This document shows, one piece after another, positions 1-10,355 of a stretch of DNA of 64,000 bases. The DNA comes from Neoarius graeffei (Eukaryota; Chordata; Actinopteri; Siluriformes; Ariidae): NCBI RefSeq assembly GCF_027579695.1, contig NC_083571.1, forward strand, positions 42,460,943-42,524,942, written 5' to 3'. Below the pieces are notes generated by a model that was given only the letters and a program-made list of their open reading frames with translations, had not been told where the DNA came from and ran no database searches. Numbering within the stretch: the stretch's first letter is position 1; every line of letters starts with the position of its first letter. Made by a program: the position numbers and the translations under genes.

Positions 1-2073
1 TTAAAAACCTCCTCACAGTTTGGGATTTTCACCCCAGCAATATCCCTCCTCAACCTTACTAGGTGGCTCAATAGCCAGACTGTACAGCATACCTGACAGG
101 GGACATCCTTGATGGACACCTCTGTATACTTTAAAAGGAGCACACAAGTCACCATTAACCTTGAGTATACTTTCAATGTCACAATATAATGCTTTAATCA
201 TACAGATAAAATTTGGGCTGAAACCAAAGGCTGACAAAGTATTCCACAAATAACTGTGCTCCACCTTATCAAAAGCTTTTTCTTGGTCAATTGAGACCAC
301 ACCAAAATCAAGGCTACAAATGTTACTAATGTGAAAAACATCCCTAATGAAGGAAATATTGTTATGAATCAGTCTGCCTGGCATGCAGTAGGTCTGGTCA
401 GGGTGGACTACCTGGTCGAGAAACTCCCCCAGTCTATTTGCTAAAACTTTTGAGAGCAGTTTGTACTCAGAGCAGAGGACTGACACTGGCCTCCATGATC
501 TTATGTCTGTCAGGTCTCCCTTTTTTGGCAACAAAGTAAGCATTGCTCTACGGCAGCTCAGTGGCAGCTTCCCCCTGGTAATACTGTCTTTCAGAACAGC
601 AAGCACATCTGTGCCCAACTCTGGCCAAAAGAACTTATAAAAGTCTACTGGCAGGCCATCCACACCAGGTGCTTTGCCACTCTCCATGCTCTGGAGGGCT
701 CTCTCCAGCTCCTCTAGGGTCAGCACCCCTCCAAGGGCTGCATTTGCCTCTTCGGATACCTTAGGTAGATCGCAAAGGAACGCCTTGTCAGTCGCCTGAT
801 CTTGTGGAATCTCACATTTGTAAAGCTCCTTGTAAAAATTGACTGCCCTCTCACGTATTGCCACAGAATCAGATAAGATATTCCCATCCTCAGACCTCAA
901 AACATGAATGAACTTCCTCTGGCCATTCCTTATTTCCAAGTTAAAAAAGAATTTTGATGGTACATCCATCAACTCCACACTCTGAAAGCGGGACCTGACC
1001 AGAGCTCCCTGTGCCCTCAACCCTAGAAAATCAGCCAATGTTTTCTTCTTTGTTTTGAGAATTTCAGTAGACCTCTGATCACTGGTTTGCTCTGCCTGAT
1101 TTTGAAGTTCAATAATTTCCTCCTCCAGCTTTCTCATTGAAAGTGTTATGCTCCTTGTGACATTGGCTGTATACTCCTGACACAATTGTTTAATTTGTAC
1201 CTTGCCACAATCCCACCATTGCTGCAAAGACTTAAAACAGGATTTTGTGGTTCTGAATTCCTTCCAAAAAAAGAGGAAGACTTCTCTAAAATGACCATCA
1301 GTCAATAAATTGGTGTTAAAGTGCCAGTAGGCACTTTTTGGTTTGACAGATTCTAAAAACAAAGAACAGAAGACTAGGCTATGGTCTGAAAAGCCAATTG
1401 GAATTATGGAACATTTCTTGAATAAACTAAGCTGGTGTCTGAAACCATAAAATCTATCAAGTCTTGCCAAAGACAACAAGTTGTTATGTGAGTGTACCCA
1501 GGTATATTGCTTCTGCCCCCCATGAAAGTTTCTCCAGATATCACTGAGGTCGTTGGAGTTCACAATCTCTACAAGTTGTCTATGAGAGGGCATGTGTGGC
1601 TCCACATGATTTCTATCAATACTTTGTGCAGTGCAATTAAAATCTCCAAGAATAACAATATCATCAGGACAACAATTTCCTATAACATTTCCTATGGTAT
1701 TCAAAAACAGCATTCTATCTGTTGCTGTTGTAGGAGCATAAATGCAGATAAACACAAAAAAGTGATTCTCAAACTGGGCTCTGACTTTTAAAAGTCTACC
1801 CTTTACAATTTCATCAATTTGATAGGTAATAGGGATAAAGGACTTTGAAAACAACACTGCAACACCACCACTATTAGATGTACCATGACTGAGAATAGAT
1901 AGCCCATCAAACTCCTGAGCCCAATCAGCTACATTAGACATGTCACTGTGCGTTTCTTGCGCAAAGAAGACATCAAATTTATTCTGTCTTATTATTTCAA
2001 AAACAGCGGCTCGTTTACTTCTTTCTCTAGCACCATTTACATTTAGAGAAGCCACACGAACCTCACCCATCAT
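1..2073 (-). pseudogene. LINE ORF2: endonuclease plus reverse transcriptase, partial
   Basis: The protein nicks target DNA and reverse transcribes the element RNA at the nick. The N-terminal endonuclease shows VASLNVNG, FFAQETH, LGDFNCT, LARLDRFY and FSDHS, carrying the catalytic N, E, D, N and H residues. RT follows with APGVDGLPVDFY, LLPKKGDLTDIRSWRP, SIDQEKAFDKVEH and the turn motif GVHQGCPLSGML. I chose the ATG at 2071-2073 because the endonuclease fold starts right after it; an in-frame ATG at 2176-2178 would add 35 residues and overlap ORF1. Close to the edge (about 61-68) the frame breaks: the conserved continuation after 'LAIEP' reads on in another frame, so a small indel is present. 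The frame is otherwise open for about 670 codons. Confidence 0.88.
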
Positions 2074-2152
2074 TAGAAAGAAAAAATAAGAAAATAAAAA
2101 TAGACCTATACAATCAGCCATCCCAAGACACATGTTGAAAGGGTGTTTAACA

Positions 2153-3472
2153 CTAAACATCTTTAGCAAGTAGAACATTGAGTTTTATGAGAATTTTTTT
2201 GAGACGATAGCCCTCTCGATCAGAGAAGCTTCCCTCTTGCATAAATGTTCGTGTTTTCGTCATAAATTGTTCAATATCAGGAAAATAGTCATCAACCCGG
2301 ACCTTCTTAGCATGCTTTGTATCCCTAAGGAATTTCTTTATATCCTCCACTCTGCAACTGCGAGTGCGGTAGCCACTTAGTCGCAGACTGCAGGATATAC
2401 TACAATCAGATAGATCGCTCTCACTCTCATTATCGCTCAAATCAATAAGAGACCGTTCGACTTTTTCACTCTTTTGAGTTGCTTTCTTTTTCCTTTTCTT
2501 TGACTGTATTTTAAAAAACTTATCACCCTCTTCCAAAACAGAAGTTTCCATATCTTCCTCTAGAGCCTCCTCAGCAATAGTGGCATCATCATTGCTTCCC
2601 TGACACTGAGAATCAGTGATGATCTCCCCCAAAGGTGTGGAAAGACCTTCCCCATCAGTAGTTTTATCATTGAGGTTTTCTACTTGCGCTTCAGACCCAT
2701 GCACAACATTTTGTTCCTGGGCTTCGCTCACAGGCCCAGTAGCACCAGCGGTACCCTCCCCCTCAGTAGTTGCACTAACGTTAGTGTTAACATTAATCAC
2801 GCTAGAAGCTCCCTCTGCCACATCACCCCTAGTTTCATTAACATTACAATTTTCTTTGTTTCCAGAATTATTAGCGTCTTCCTTTTTATCAGGACACGCA
2901 CGTACGAGATGACCCGTTTGTCCACAACCAAAGCATTTCATTACGCTAGTTGTTGCATAAAACACATAATTAAAGTTATCCACAGTCACATTCATTGTCA
3001 AATCCAAATCATCTTTGTTATCCTTAAGAACCATGTACACAAAACGCCTGAAGGACACTATATGTTTCAACAAAGGGGATTTGCTCGCAATCGGAATTTT
3101 CTTAATTGTCGAGACCAATTTACCATAGCGCGACAGTGTTTGTCCTAGAACTTCATCAGAAATGAAGGGGGGAACATTTGACAGAATTACTTTCTTGGAT
3201 GGCTTAGAAAGAGGGACAACAGATGTAAAAACACCATCTATCACCACACCCATCTCCGTCAGGTGATTGGCAAGCTCAATTGATTTTAGGAACAAAACAA
3301 TCACATTATTCATGCGGGAAGCTGATACGATATTCTCATAACCAACAACTTCACCAGCAGCCAAACTACAATCCTCAACACTGGCTGTCGATGCTATTTT
3401 AACAGCATGACGCCAAGTAAGTTTGTCAAAATCCTCTGCCATGATTCCAGCACAAAGGCTGAAGGCAGTCAC
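2153..3472 (-). CDS. LINE ORF1: zinc-knuckle nucleic-acid-binding protein
   Basis: A 439-residue open frame directly upstream of ORF2. Family role (known for L1/Tx1 ORF1 proteins): RNA binding and chaperone activity in the retrotransposition particle. A CCHC knuckle, CFGCGQTGHLVRAC (C-x2-C-x4-H-x4-C), lies at residues 180-193. Residues about 55-170 read like the RRM-type folds of Tx1 ORF1 proteins (VIVLFLKSIELANHL, VILSNVPPFISDEVL); this is judged by eye. Residues 200-330 are acidic and Ser/Thr-rich, and a basic stretch (KKRKKKATQKSEK) follows. The first Met may not be the start; Met11 (MAEDFDKLTW) fits related ORF1 starts better. No stop or frameshift is visible. Confidence 0.82.
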   Translation of the reverse strand: MTAFSLCAGIMAEDFDKLTWRHAVKIASTASVEDCSLAAGEVVGYENIVSASRMNNVIVLFLKSIELANHLTEMGVVIDGVFTSVVPLSKPSKKVILSNVPPFISDEVLGQTLSRYGKLVSTIKKIPIASKSPLLKHIVSFRRFVYMVLKDNKDDLDLTMNVTVDNFNYVFYATTSVMKCFGCGQTGHLVRACPDKKEDANNSGNKENCNVNETRGDVAEGASSVINVNTNVSATTEGEGTAGATGPVSEAQEQNVVHGSEAQVENLNDKTTDGEGLSTPLGEIITDSQCQGSNDDATIAEEALEEDMETSVLEEGDKFFKIQSKKRKKKATQKSEKVERSLIDLSDNESESDLSDCSISCSLRLSGYRTRSCRVEDIKKFLRDTKHAKKVRVDDYFPDIEQFMTKTRTFMQEGSFSDREGYRLKKILIKLNVLLAKDV

Positions 3473-3785
3473 TTTAGGGGAAAACCCCTGTTTATTACCA
3501 GAAAGGGACTAACCCAAGTACGAAGTAGAAGTTCAGCAGAAAGTTACAAGGAGAAAAAAGAAAATAAGAAAAAAGTAAGAAATAGAGATTTAAACAGACC
3601 ACTCATTCGCGGCACAGCGGCCACAGCTCCACACTCACTCACAGCGCTCCGGCTCCGCCCACTCACTCCGCATGTGCACAGAGAGAGAGAGAGAGAGAGA
3701 GGCAGAGAGGGAGAGAGAGAAGCAGAGAATGTGGCTTCATTTGAGCAAGCACACTCCAGCAGTTTCTGCAGAGGGAATGCAATCT
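3473..3785 (-). repeat. LINE 5' leader with (GA)n tract
   Basis: Sequence immediately 5' of ORF1. It contains a GA microsatellite at about 3680-3722 and GC-richer DNA at 3600-3670, unlike the AT-rich flank beyond 3785. Probably the 5' UTR and internal promoter region; the exact 5' end is inferred. Confidence 0.5.
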
Positions 3786-4259
3786 AGTTTTATTATGCAA
3801 TCAAACTGGTAGCTAGGGTTGCTAGTTACTTAGTTATTTATTCACCACTTCAATTTGGATTGGGCAAATTAAACTTGCTACCTAATTGGAATTTACACAT
3901 TCACAAGATGTCATTTGCAAGAACATTTATTCTGTAAATTTAAAACTTTATTTTTTGTTCTTCAGTACATTTCTCATTTCTGTGGGTTTGCACCTTCCTA
4001 TTCATTTGTGTATTTTCATATTTATGAAAGAGCTCACATTTAGAAATATTGTTTTATGAGAGAAAAACTGTTTGACTCCATAGTGACGCATTCTTTGTGG
4101 CATATGTGCATGGTAACATCAAACAAGGAACTCACCACACCACTAAATATTTAAGGACTCACAGAGTAATTGTTTCTATTAATGGAAATAATTACATTTC
4201 TGCCTTTCCTTTGGCTTGTAGGCCTTACTTTTGCTGGCTTAAAAGAGTTGTTAAGAGCA
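3786..4259. other. AT-rich DNA, no gene seen
   Basis: No open frame, RNA gene or repeat structure that I can support. It separates the LINE leader from the next interspersed repeat. Confidence 0.5.
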
Positions 4260-4470
4260 ACCCTGGCCCATCTTAGTATGACTGTTGCCTGTAATTATCA
4301 AAATCCCACTATGAGTTGTTGTACAGATGAGGATGGTCTTCCTTTTTTGTTCTGGTTCCTCTCAGGGATTTTTTTTTATCCACTCTCAAGGATTTTTTTC
4401 CTTGCCACAGTTGCTTGCCTAGTAGGAGTCTCCCTCAAGTCCAAAGCACTATACAAATAAAATGTTATTT
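4260..4470 (+). repeat. teleost interspersed repeat ending in a LINE-like tail
   Basis: The block starting at 'TGTACAGATGAGGATGG' (4319) through 'CTGGTTCCTCTC' to 'AAAGCACTATACAAATAAAAT' matches from memory a common fish repeat whose 3' end has the LINE-type 'AAGYRCTATAYAAATAAA' tail. It is degenerate and 5' truncated. The 96-codon frame at 4170-4460 is a chance frame through this repeat, not a gene. Confidence 0.5.
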
Positions 4471-5071
4471 CATTTAATCCTTGTCATCACTAATGAACCT
4501 GTGTGACAACTGCCAGTCAACATTCTATCTGATACTTTAGGCAGAAGTACTACTTTTGATAACAAGTCTGGCCTTTTGGGGCAGGATGGTATCAGTCCCA
4601 TTCAGGAATTAATCAGTGTCAATCTAGGGACAAGGCCAGGCAACAGACAAAAAGGCCAATCATCTGCTAGCATCTCTGAAGTATCACTCAGGTTCCACCA
4701 TATTAAGGCTGTGTCTGTTCCATGAGCTACACATTACAAAAAAAAGGGGGGGAGAAGACACATCCATGATTTACACTACCGCATTCTGAAATGATCTTGG
4801 ATCACTACCTCATCTTGTGATCCATAACATGTGCACTTCATAATATATGCAACTCACTTCTGCACCAAATGTACAAGCATGTTGGATAACTAGGTTTATT
4901 GAAACTCATGCAGACTCAACTTTGATTGGTTTGCCTTTTGACACTACATAACTCATTGAAATCCATTCATTTGCTTCAAGCCAACATTTCACTTCACACT
5001 AGATAACACCATATAAAACTTCGCAGAAATGCCTTGTTAATGAGAAAGGTCAGGTGAAAATGGCCAGACTA
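4471..5071. other. AT-rich DNA, no gene seen
   Basis: No coding capacity, RNA gene or clear repeat boundary. A short A/G homopolymer run lies at about 4738-4753. Confidence 0.45.
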
Positions 5072-5229
5072 TAACTTAAAAAAGTTAGTACCCGGGCTGC
5101 CTTAAAATTTTGAGTTCATTGAAATTAATATAGTAAGTTAACACAATGAGGTGAACAATTTAACTTACTATATGAATTTCAATGAACTCAAAATTTTAAG
5201 GCAGCCCGGGTACTAACTTTTTTAAGTTA
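5072..5229. mobile_element. hairpin MITE, 69-bp arms
   Basis: Two 69-bp arms (5072-5140 and 5161-5229) are reverse complements at 68 of 69 positions by direct comparison, separated by a 20-bp loop (5141-5160). Each arm runs from TAACTTAAAAAAGTTAGTA through CCCGGGCTGCC to TAGTAAGTTA. There is no coding capacity, so it depends on a transposase supplied elsewhere. Superfamily is not assigned because the target duplication is ambiguous in the AT-rich flanks. Confidence 0.85.
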
Positions 5230-5534
5230 AAACAACAAATCATTTTTACTAATCCAGTCTGATCTTCAACTTTCTCTATTCTACTCAAGTCTATTCTTAA
5301 AAGAAACTTCATGAATGGAGTTGTTTTTTTCAGTTGGGAAAATTCTGAAACTCTTTTGTATTGACATGAGTTGTTGTATCAAGTCAAAAATACAATAATG
5401 TATAGGTCCTGTTTGTAAATTTTGTTTATTTTCCACAATCATCTATGTCACGCATGGATGTCAAGCCTCCAGTCCATCTGTGTTCCTGCAAGTCACTATC
5501 CTGTTTTCTTGAGAAAGAAGTCACTAAAGATATA

Positions 5535-7116
5535 CAGTTGTGGTCAGAAGTTTACATACAGTGACATGAATGTCATCTTGGATATGAATGTCATGGCCAT
5601 ATTTGGGCTTTCATTAATTTCTTTGAACTGTACTTTTTCTGTGGCAGAATAATTGTACAGCATACATCTTTAAAAAAAAAAGCTTTGGTGCATAAGTTTT
5701 AATTTTCTTTGGGTTTTCTGAAATCAACACAGGGTCAAAATTATACATACACTCACTTAGATTATTAATTCAGATGCCCTGAATCTTCCAAAATGTCTCT
5801 TATCTTGCCAAGGCCGAGGTCTCTTAAATTCCTGTTAATGATTATGATTGAGTACAGCTGGTAGCCTCTCTGTGCCTTCATAAAAAGGGTTTGTTTACAG
5901 CACTCATTGGATTGACCAACACACAGTAAAATGGAAAAGTCCAAGGAGCTCAGTGCAGATTTGAGAAAGAGGATCACACAACTCCGGAATGTCTTTTGGA
6001 GCCATTTCTAAACAACTGCAAATTCCAAGATCAGTTCAAACAATGGTATCCAAGCTATTGTGAGGTGTAGTCACTTTGCCAAGACACTTTCCTTCAAGAA
6101 AACCCAAACTCTCACCCTCAGCTGAAAGGAAATTGGTTTGGATGGTCAGGAACAACCTGGGAACCACCATGGCACAGCACTGCCATGAACTGGAAGCTGA
6201 TGGATCACTGTCTACAGCTCAGATCACCATAGACTAAGAAGCTGCTATCCAAGAAATAACCCCCTGCTCCAAAATTGACACCTTCAAGCTTAACTAAAGT
6301 TTGAAGCTGACCACACAGACAAAGAAAAAGACTTCTAGAAGAAAGCTGTATGGTCAGATGAGCTGAAGGTTGAGTTGTTTGGCCACAATGACCACCATAC
6401 ACAGAGGGACACTGTACCAGCTGGTGGTGATGGTAGGAGCATCATGCTCTGGGGCTGTTTTGCTGCCAGTGGAACTGGTTCATTGCACAAAGTGGATGGA
6501 ATAATGAAGAAGGAGGCCTACCTCAGAATTCTTCAGCATAAACCATCAGAAACTTGAACACGACTTGAGAGTTACAACAGGACGATGAACCCAAACATGC
6601 ATCAGAGCTGGTTGTGGAGGATAAAGCAGGCTAACATTAAGCTTAAAACAAGTCCTGACTTCATCCCTATTGAAAATATATGGACCATGCTTATAAGTCG
6701 AGTCCATGGCAAGAAAATGAAAAACAAATTTAATTGAACTCTACCAATTCTACTATGAAGAGTTGTGAAATATCCAACCAGGAGTCTGCCAGAAGCTTGT
6801 TCATGGTAAACAAAAATGTTTAGTCAAGATGAATCTTGCAAAGAGACATTTTACCCAAATATTAGGTGTGCTGCATGTATACTTTTGACCCTATATGTAT
6901 AATTTTGACCCTGTGTTGATTTCAGAAAACCCAAAGAAAATTAAAACTGATGCACCAAATTTTAGTGTTTTTTTTAATTAAAGATGTATGCTGTACAATC
7001 ATTTTGCCACAGAAAAATAACAGTTCAAAGAAATTACTGAAAGCCCAAATATTGCCATGACATTCATATCCAAGATGACATTCATGTCACTGTATGTAAA
7101 TGTCTGACCATAACTG
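5535..7116 (+). mobile_element. Sleeping-Beauty-like Tc1 transposon, decayed
   Basis: Bounded by TA dinucleotides (5533-5534, 7117-7118). The ends start CAGTTGTGGTCAGAAGTTTAC, minus the last base, and the right end mirrors it with a few changes. Inverted repeats are over 200 bp (about 5535-5768 and 6873-7116). Each has an outer direct repeat and an inner one ('CAGGGTCAAAATTATACATA' near 5732), the IR/DR arrangement known from the Sleeping Beauty group. The interior is a broken transposase. A second copy of the family spans 33497-41249. Confidence 0.85.
5931..6813 (+). pseudogene. Tc1-like DD(E) transposase relic
   Basis: Reading begins at an ATG (5931) with MEKSKELSADLRKR, the N-terminal helix-turn-helix start of Sleeping-Beauty-type transposases. 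All three catalytic blocks can be found in shifting frames: WSDELKVELFGHN (first Asp, about 6351), QQDDEPKHAS (second Asp, about 6574) and IPIENIWTML (Glu, about 6680). Several stops and indels separate them, so no functional protein can be made. The short open frame at 6375-6557 (MLWGCFAASGTGSL) is the middle of this relic. Confidence 0.8.
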
Positions 7117-7547
7117 TAAATTCCTTGTGCATGCTATCTGCCTATCCTTTGAGCCAGAAGCTGGAAGGCAAACAAAAGAAGAACAAAAGTTCCTTATTGG
7201 TCTTTTTATTAGCAGGTATAGTGATGAGCATCACTTTGTGACCTTTGGCCTAAAAAGTTATTTCTCCAAAAGATGACACATTGTTTTTTCTCAGGGTCAA
7301 AGAAAACTTTTACACCCTCAGATGGACAGACTTGGCAGAATAAGTATTTGGAGGACGATGAGGCCCAGATGACCACTGAAATTCCTCAGGCTCCATAAGA
7401 GTAAGAAAGAAAATAGATGGACAGTAAGAGAATAAAATGTAAATATTAAAGTAATGGCCAGCATTATCTTGTATTCTAAAGTCCTTCCCACACCAAATGG
7501 CAGCACCAATTTCCATAGCCCTCGGCCTCTCACCTATTACATAGCTA
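7117..7547. other. no gene seen
   Basis: Unremarkable AT-rich DNA between a Tc1 element and a SINE fragment. The short overlapping frames on the minus strand have no recognisable content. Confidence 0.4.
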
Positions 7548-7738
7548 GGGTTACAGTGGGGGGCTAGTCCTCTGGTAATCGCAAGAGTTTAACACCCCAC
7601 TCACATCTGTATTGCAGCATGCCTTGCCAGATGGCAGTAGGTACCATTTTTATGATGGTCTTTGGTATGACCCGACTGCGAGTAGAACTCACAATCTCTC
7701 GATCGAGAGGCGGACACACTAACCACTAGGCCAACTCA
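7548..7738 (-). mobile_element. tRNA-derived SINE fragment
   Basis: On the minus strand the head reads GTTGGCCTAGTGGTTAG, a clear pol III A box, followed by CCGCCTCTCGATC and a degenerate B box (GTGAGTTCTACTCGC). The body 'CATACCAAAGACCATCATAAA' is shared with a widespread fish SINE. The tail is not recognisable, so the copy is 3' truncated. Confidence 0.65.
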
Positions 7739-7925
7739 CAGTTAAATCTTGTATTAATCATTGTTAAAACTATTCATTTAATTGACAGTAAAGGTAGAAT
7801 GAGTGTTTTCAAAAAAGAGGTAGAATATATGAAAGATATTTCAAGAATAGGCAAAATATTAGGGTTTTTTTCAAGATTTTAAGACAGTTCACACAAAGTA
7901 TTTCTGAGGCATCTCATGGAACATA

Positions 7926-8690
7926 CACTATATGGTCAAATGTATGTGAACACTTCACCATTATACCCATATGTGTTTTTCAACATATTATTCCAGATAT
8001 AATTCCCCCTTTTGTTTTTATAAGAAACTCCACTCTTCTTTCAAGGCTTTCCACTACATTTTGAATTGTGGCTGTGGGGAATTGCCTATTCAGCCAAAAG
8101 AGCATGAGTGAGGGCAGGCACTGAAGCTAGTGGTGTGAGGTCAGCATCCCAATTCATCACAAAAGTATTCAGTGGGGTAGAGATCAGGTTTCTGTACCAG
8201 CCTTGCTGGTTCTTCCACACCAACCTTGGCAAACTATGTCTTCATAGGCTCCATTTAAGGAACTTTGTCATGCTGGAACATCTCATCTCATTATCTCTAG
8301 CCGCTTTATCCTGTTCTACAGGGTCGCAGGCAAGCTGGAGCCTATCCCAGCTGACTATGGGCGAAAGGTGGGGTACACCCTGGACAAGTCGCCAGGTCAT
8401 CACAGGGCTGACACATAGACACAGACAACCATTCACACTCACATTCACACCTACGGTCAATTTAGAGTCACCAGTTAACCTTACCTGCATGTCTTTGGAC
8501 TGTGGGGGAAACCAGAGCACCCGGAGGAAACCCATGCGGACACGGGGAGAACATGCAAACTCCGCACAGAAAGGCCCTCGCCGGCCACGGGGCTCGAACC
8601 CGGACCTTCTCACTGTGAGGCAACAGCGCTAACCACTACACCACCGTGCCGCCCATGCTGGAACATGTTTGGGAATTTTTCACTGTCCCA
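7926..8690 (-). pseudogene. Tc1/mariner-like transposase C-terminus relic
   Basis: Once the SINE at 8282-8653 is removed, the minus strand reads as the C-terminal part of a Tc1-like transposase: LISTPLNTFVMNWDAD, a degenerate version of the usual 'LNPxEHLWDELD' catalytic-Glu block, then SVPALTHALLAE. The lower-coordinate end ('CACTATATGGTCAAATGTATG', 7927 on) resembles the terminal repeat of the fish family beginning 'TATATGGACAAAAGTATGTG'. The N-terminal half and the other terminus are missing. The catalytic Glu is lost and stops are present. Confidence 0.6.
8282..8653 (-). mobile_element. full-length SINE with 13-bp target duplication
   Basis: Flanked by CATGCTGGAACAT on both sides (8269-8281 and 8654-8666). 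On the minus strand the tRNA-like head GGCGGCACGGTGGTGTAGTG, with A box and B box GGGTTCGAGCC, is followed by the conserved CCCCCACAGTCCAAAGACAT body and the 'CCAGCTTGCCTGCGACCC' 3' region, with a GAGAT tail. It is inserted inside the Tc1-like relic. Confidence 0.9.
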
Positions 8691-9011
8691 TTGCATCAGT
8701 TCAAGATTTTAAGTATACTATTGTTATCATGTTTCAGTAAACCTTTTGGATGTTTACTTGTTTTATATGGATTCTACCAACTCTGGTGTTTTTTTTACCT
8801 ATCTTTGTTGCTGTCAGTGTACTACCACTCAGGGACTACCATGTTGGCTTTTCCTGGTGTGGTCTGCCTCGAGGCTTGGCCCTGGGATCCACAGTTTCTA
8901 TAGTTGAGTCATTGCTGATCACCAACATCTGACCCTCTGTGTTGGATGGTTCACTTTTGAACATCACATCCATAAGCTAACGGCTCATAAACTAAACTCT
9001 CCGCAACTGGC

Positions 9012-10049
9012 ATGATATTGAGTTATTCTGTCAACCAGCTGTTAAAACTTAATAACTATGTCATTCCATCATGCATATCAATTATTAAACAACTTGGACT
9101 CCTTCACTGTCCCAGTTACATTCACAGAAGCTTCCATAGGAAGTTTGTTTACTCCCGGTTTGGTCACACCATCCCATCCTTCTGGTCAGCTGCACACACT
9201 GTCGCACCTCAGACACATCATCAGAGCATTGTTGCTCTTCAGATGAGTAGCACTGGAGTTTCCATGACAACACCACTCATGGAGCAGGATGGAAAACATG
9301 GAGTGGATTTCAGTCTAATTCGGTCAATACAGAGACTCACTGCTTCATCTAATATCAAAATTGAACTGTTTAATGCACAATCTCTCACAAATAAATCTTG
9401 CTTCATACACAACCATATTCTGGACAAGTGTTTGGACTTTATGTGCCTTATGGAAACCTGGCATCAACCAGATGTTTTTTCTCTGTTCTAAATGAGACCT
9501 ATCCTCCTGGCTATTACTACTTCCAGAAAGCCCACAGCACAGGTCATGGTGATGGTCTGTCTGTCATTTACCACAGTAATCTGGATTTTTCTCCTCTGCC
9601 CCATCAGAGCTATCTTCTTTTGAATGCCTGGCATTTAAATGAAAGCCTCCTTTTTCATGACAATACTTCTCATTTACCAGCCACCCAAACCAAACCCATA
9701 TTTCATCTCGGAGATGAGCAACCTTCTTTCAACATTCTGTATAACCTCTGCCAATATTATAATACTTGGAGATATGAACATCCATGTCAATACCCCTCCT
9801 GTCATTCTGCAGCTAAATTCCTCCAATTATTGGATTGTTTTAACCTCAGACAACTCATCAATATCCCCACACATACCAAGGGACATACTCTTGATCTGGT
9901 CATCACTGACTCTGCCTCTCTCAGCAATCTACTTGTGTACCATCTACTGTAGGTGTGTCTGACCACAAGGCTCTCTCCATGGAGTTGCCATTATTATCTC
10001 CCATTATCAAGCCCAAACGCAAAGTCTTCTTTAGAAAACTGAATAACAT
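9012..10049 (+). pseudogene. L2 ORF2, endonuclease part
   Basis: The first frame (9012-9491) carries YIHRSFHRKFVY and then IELFNAQSLTNKS and LCLMETWHQ-like endonuclease motifs (here FMCLMETWHQ, with the catalytic Glu). A frameshift near 9480 moves the reading to the frame of LNETYPPGYYYFQ (to about 9952), where HTKGHTLDLVITDS is visible; a third frame carries ILGDMNIHV. L2 endonuclease cuts target DNA before reverse transcription. At least two frameshifts make this copy dead. Confidence 0.75.
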
Positions 10050-10355
10050 TTTTGTAAGAACCTGATGTGGGTGGAATACTGAAGCATGGCAGGCAGGAAA
10101 TAAGGTTAAACACTGACTCTATTTTATGTTTTTTTCACTTTTGCTTTTCAGCTTTTGCTTTCACACACACAACACACAGGCATGTGCTCTGGTCGGGAGA
10201 GATCCTCTCTCTTTGCTCTCTCCTTTTCTACACTCTGTCATCACTGCAAAACACACAGCATTAATTGACAACAGGTGTACTGACTTTGCCACTCACCTTC
10301 CCTGGCCCCACCTTCCATTCACAAACCAACGTTCAGCCATGCCCCCACTGCCACA
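10050..10355 (-). repeat. 3' LTR of copy A
   Basis: Minus-strand LTR that should begin TGTGGCAGTGGGGGC and end in CA. The terminal TGTA seen in the partner LTR has mutated (TTTT at 10050-10053). It ends next to a purine-rich tract (minus-strand GGCAGTGGGGGTA). It carries ACACA-rich and CTCTCT-rich stretches shared with the other LTRs of this family. Confidence 0.8.

Larger units (their letters stand above)
1..3785 (-). mobile_element. Tx1-type LINE, 5' two thirds (runs off left edge)
   Basis: A non-LTR retrotransposon on the minus strand with two consecutive reading frames: ORF1 with a CCHC knuckle and ORF2 with an apurinic-type endonuclease followed by reverse transcriptase. This ORF pair, with a zinc-knuckle ORF1 and a 'VASLNVNG' endonuclease start, is typical of the L1-related Tx1 group of fish and frogs. 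The 3' part of RT (including the YADD box), the C-terminal region and the tail lie outside the window, so the insertion site and target duplication cannot be seen. The 5' end is placed near 3785 only because the GA-rich leader ends there. The two long open frames imply a fairly young copy. Confidence 0.85.

Noticed and set aside
4170..4460. 96-codon plus-strand frame with hydrophobic segments
   Set aside because: It runs through a common fish interspersed repeat with a LINE-like tail; the hydrophobic look comes from T-rich repeat sequence.
8108..8632. 174-codon frame (and its antisense partner)
   Set aside because: Mostly the antisense of a full-length SINE with a target duplication; no protein family content.
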